Shown here: positions 60,323-64,000 of the stretch, one piece after another | Numbering within the stretch: position 1 is the stretch's first letter | Layout: each line of letters opens with the position of its first letter | NCBI GenBank assembly: GCA_030063045.1 | Contig: JAQSEB010000050.1 | Coordinates: forward strand, 2,666,001-2,730,000 | Reading direction: 5' to 3' | DNA from: Pratylenchus scribneri | Lineage: Eukaryota; Nematoda; Chromadorea; Rhabditida; Pratylenchidae | Length of the DNA: 64,000 nt | Program-made: the position numbers and the translations under genes | The notes under the pieces: model-generated | Seen by the model: the letters and a program-made list of their open reading frames with translations, nothing else | What the model was told of the DNA's origin: nothing | Database searches by the model: none

Positions 60323-63067
60323 ATGTCCAGGAATTCTCATTCTTCAATGGTCTGTAAATATTATCTTCAGGGTGCTTGTCATTTTGGAAATCGATGCAGG
60401 TTCCTAACCCGAAAATTTTTCCTATTGCGGGTTTGGCTTTTGGATTAACATGTTTTATATATTCATCATTTTTCATGAACTTAAATACAATTAAAAAATT
60501 TGATCAACCTAAAAAATCTGATAACTTTAAAACTCTAATAATAAAAAAGCATTGTCAATTAAATTTTTGGTGACCCCACAAGGGAAAGAATTGATGGAAT
60601 GAGATTGGGTTAGGAGACTAGATATTAATAAAATGAGGGGGGGGGGGGGGGGGGGAGGATTAGATTGGACATTGGAGGGAATGAATATTCTAGGGTCTAA
60701 AATGTGGAAATTTTTATCATCATTAAAATGGATCAAAAAACGCGATTTTATAATGCAAAAATTTTCGGAAAAAATTGGACTTAACTCCAGCTGTATTTGT
60801 TAATTGCCTTAAAGAGCTTAACCTAAACCATCGATGAAGAATCCCATCCCATCAATCCTTTCCTTGTTGGGGGCCAAACTGCAATAGTGCTAAATTATTG
60901 TAATTTCAGATATGATCACATCCGTCCAAATAATGATGAAGCAACCAAAAATAACAATGCATTACTTAATAAGGTCAATAATAAAAAATAAATATGATAT
61001 TAATGTTATTAATTATTAGACTAGTGCAATTCAGTCATCCTCCAACAAATTGTCATCATCATTAAATACACCGGCAAATATTTTCACCACAAAATTATCG
61101 GCAAATAGCAAACCATTTGTGCCGAAAAATGCTTGGCAGAATAATGTCACTGTCACCACAACACCGCTCAAAAATTTCCACGAACACTTGGGACAAGAAT
61201 TGGAATTAATTGGTGAACACAGTACCGCATGCTCTAGCAGCAGATCCGTAGGGCTTATCCAATGTCCATCTCAAATGCTGATCTGCCCATATTTCGAAAT
61301 GGTTTCTTATTCAAAATTGCAAAAAATTCATTTAAAATCCATCATATGTTATTTATATATTAATATATAATACTATATTATATTAATATGATATATAAAT
61401 ATATTTATATATTATATATATACTATAATATAATATAAGTATACATGCACATGCACATGCATATATAATATATATATATATATATATAAATAATATATTA
61501 ATAAGATAATATTAATATATATTATATTTTAATTATATTATATACTATAATATAATATAAGTATACATGCATATATAAATAATATATTAATATAATATTA
61601 ATATATTAATATAATATATTAATATTAAATATATCATACATCATATAAATAATATTAATATATTAATACATGACAAAATGCATATATTATAACAATGAGA
61701 GAATACTTTTTCTAATCACTATTAACCAACATAGGGAGAATGTCCCAACGGTGATTTCTGCCAATTCGTCCATGGACTTCCCTGCGATATGTGTGGCCTT
61801 AATGTTTTGCATCCGCACAATGAAAATCAACGCAAAAATCACCATCGTGCATGCTTAGCCGAACATGAAGAACAAATGGAAGCCGCATTCGCGGAAGCAA
61901 AATCGGCCCAAATGCAATGCGGAATTTGTATGGAAATGATTGTTGAGAAAGGATTGCGTTTTGGAATTTTGCAAAATTGTGCACATTGTTATTGCCTGGA
62001 TTGCATCAGAAAATGGCGCAAGAACACAGCAGACGAGAACATCAACACAAAAACGGTCCGATCCTGTCCCGGTATATCATTTATAGGATTGTAAAAACCA
62101 TTTTTTCCAAAAAATTTTTAGAATGTCGTGTCCACAGTGACTATGTTATTCCATCTAAAATATGGATTGATGGCAAAGTAGAGAAGTCAAAATTGGTCCA
62201 AGTGTTCAAGGAAAACACTAAGAAAGTATACATCGAATTTTAGCAAAGTTAATTAATTGTTAATTTTTCATTTTATGCCTTATTACGTCAAATTAGATTA
62301 AGAGACTAAAAATGTATTAGCGAGAATTAATTATCATTATTCAATTTATTTTTAAATTTAGATTCAATGCAAATATATTGTCGATGAAAATGTGGACAAA
62401 TGCCCATTCGGTAACAAATGCTTTTACAAGGCAAGTCTAATTATGAATATTGTGATTCAACATATAAGAAATTTTATTTGTTAGAAATTAATTCAGGTTA
62501 ACGCTTTCAAAAATTTTTTTATCCATCTTTGATTTTTAATTCTATAAAGATGTTTTGAATTGCAAAAACATGTTATGAAAACATTTATAATCGTATAAAC
62601 ATTTACCAATTTGCAAAAACTTTTTTAAATTGTAAAAAATATTGAAAAAATATGTTTTGGAACATAAGAACATGGTTCCGATTTATTGGAAATTTTATTT
62701 AATAATATTATATTTCATACATCCCCCTTGAAATTTATTAGCCAACCTTCTAGGAGAAACCCACTCTAGAGAAAGAGAACCTCGGGAAATTAGAATCCCA
62801 TGGGCTTCTAATAGAAGAAATACGGTAATTAAAACACCTGAATTCTCTTAATTTTAGCATCAAATGCCTGATGGAACAATTGCGGAGGGAAAATCGCCAA
62901 CCGTATTAAGAAAAGAACGCCGCCGCCATACTATCGACTGGTTTGATTTGATTTTCTTTTCTTCATCCGACGATGATGATGATGACGACGAAGATGATGA
63001 TGAGGATGATGATAATTTTGACCTTTGGTGGGAATTACGTTCAGTGGCGGATGAGGATGAGGAATGA
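60323..63067 (+). CDS. mkrn: Makorin-type CCCH/RING E3 ubiquitin ligase
   Basis: Makorins bind RNA through CCCH zinc fingers and ubiquitinate substrates through a RING domain; the C. elegans member LEP-2 acts in developmental timing. Seven exons join in phase: 60323-60399, 60910-60973, 61020-61301, 61735-62071, 62122-62225, 62362-62430, 62858-63067; 380 aa. Domains in order: CCCH finger 1 (VCKYYLQGACHFGNRCRYDH), a Ser/Asn/Thr-rich linker, CCCH finger 2 (ICPYFEMGECPNGDFCQFVH), the makorin Cys-His block (PCDMCGLNVLHPHNENQRKN), the RING (CGICMEM, NCAHCYCLDCIRKW, SCPECRV), and CCCH finger 3 (CKYIVDENVDKCPFGNKCFY then KH). The tail ends in a long acidic run and WWELRSVADEDEE. Intron 6 is a perfect GC-AG (AAG|GCAAGT). 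Intron 1 contains 19 Gs in a row and intron 3 a long AT microsatellite. Confidence 0.93.
60637..60655 (+). repeat. G19 homopolymer in makorin intron 1
   Basis: Nineteen consecutive G residues in an otherwise AT-rich intron. It could form a G-quadruplex in DNA or pre-mRNA. Length may be affected by assembly. Confidence 0.9.
61358..61672. repeat. AT microsatellite in makorin intron 3
   Basis: A run of TATA, ATATTAATATA and ACATGCACATGCACATGCAT words fills most of the intron. Two copies of AATATAAGTATACATGCA are included. Likely unstable in length. Confidence 0.85.
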
Positions 63068-64000
63068 ACAATGAATGATTTGATTGATATTCAATGGATA
63101 AACATTTTTTGAAAATTGCATTTCACCTTTTGCAATTCCCTCCCAATCGCCCTTTACCCTAAAATTCCCTCTTAAATGGAAAAATTTCAAACTGCCCCAC
63201 ACACAGAAAATTTCTGGATACGGGCCCTGCATGTCGATTTTGCTTCCTTTCAATTTTATCTACATTTTCTGTAGTTTGATTTTTGAGCCTTTTTCATAAA
63301 TTATGTAAAATATATGAAACTTTGGCATGTGCTATTTTTAACTTTTTTAATAAAATTGTCGACATAAAATTAAATATAAATACCATGAGAATAATTTGGT
63401 TATTCTTTTTCATTTCGATAAATTAATCCTTTTTTATTCATCCGATCAAATTAATCCTTCCAAACTGGCATATGATCCGGCTAATATTCTTCTGCTGATG
63501 AGGAATTATAAAGTTCTGCTTGTTGTTTTGCAAAATGGTTGTGGAAAAAATTGAATTTTGAAATTATTTCCGATATTCTGACAAATCAATATGCATAATT
63601 CAATCACGTCCGAAAATTCCAATGATCAATTCGCCGATAGTCCCAACCTTCCAACAACTTTTTATTTGCCCAATTTTCTAGGATAAACGATTCGTTTTTA
63701 ATCTTCATTATTAGAGAAAACCAAAAAAGTAATGGTTTTCGAATTTAGTATGTTAGAAATTCTTTTAAAACCCATTTCAAAACATGAATTTAAAAATGTT
63801 AAACTAATAAATAATAAAAGCATGGTTTGATAAGGTTTAAAACCGGTTTGGATAAAAAGTCTTAAACGGCGGACTTTTTTAGGCCAAACGCAAAAGTGTA
63901 ATTATAATTATGCTTGGCTTGCTGCTTGCCTAGGACATTAATCAATATAGACATATAAAAATGTGTTTAATCATTTGGATTGAAAATTTTTGGCTATTAG
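63068..64000. other. Right end of the window, no gene resolved
   Basis: The makorin 3' flank holds AATAAA-like motifs near 63348. On the minus strand, short pieces such as HNHFAKQQAELYNSSSAEEY with a stop (about 63440-63545) and ENWANKKLLEGWDYRRIDHW (about 63610-63680) look partly gene-like. They do not join by clear splice sites and may belong to a gene outside the window. A CCGGTTT-group repeat ends the stretch at 63820-63880. Confidence 0.35.

Overview
The window is eukaryotic and very AT-rich. Its genes are small and cut by short introns (mostly 40-70 bp, TTTTCAG-like acceptors), it carries nematode-type chemoreceptors and a tandem sigma-class GST array, and MITEs and minisatellites are everywhere. 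This fits a plant-parasitic tylenchid nematode (Meloidogyne-like). The genus is an inference; nothing here proves it. Gene models below were built by hand from reading frame, splice sites and phase arithmetic.

Layout. 1-2.2 kb: no gene seen. 2.2-9.7 kb: three tandem copies of a seven-helix receptor gene; two look intact, and the third is a pseudogene cut by a 24-bp minisatellite and by a ~0.93-kb inverted-repeat element. 10.2-10.8 kb: small secreted protein (+). 11.5-11.9 kb: 69-aa secreted peptide precursor (-). 12.9-16.2 kb: GH47 alpha-mannosidase (+). 17.3-17.6 kb: cysteine-rich fragment (+). 19.1-24.5 kb: four tandem sigma GSTs (+). 24.7-26.5 kb: secreted helical protein of unknown function (-). 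27.1-30.0 kb: ~2.9-kb array of the same 24-bp minisatellite. 30.1-32.5 kb: SLC17-type MFS transporter (-). 34.7-37.5 kb: FAD/NAD(P)-binding protein of a mainly bacterial family, a candidate for horizontal transfer (+). 37.7-39.1 kb: duplicated sequence and a fold-back element. 39.5-44.6 kb: SANT plus chromodomain protein with retroelement debris in its large intron (-). 46.8-51.2 kb: ABCB6/HMT-1-type half ABC transporter (-). 52.0-57.4 kb: ~919-aa protein of unknown family with a duplicated module (-). 58.6-59.7 kb: membrane protein (+). 60.3-63.1 kb: makorin (CCCH/RING E3 ligase) (+).

The genes do not form one pathway. GST array, ABC half-transporter and anion transporter suit detoxification and transport, and the receptors suit chemosensation, but neighbourhood here probably reflects tandem duplication more than shared regulation. 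The most unusual signals are (i) repeated GC-AG introns plus a few stranger splice sites, including a GST intron that lost both sites yet stays in frame; (ii) one 24-bp minisatellite at two sites with a linked-variant higher-order structure; (iii) MITEs that share an internal core but carry different terminal repeats; and (iv) the bacterial-type flavoprotein.
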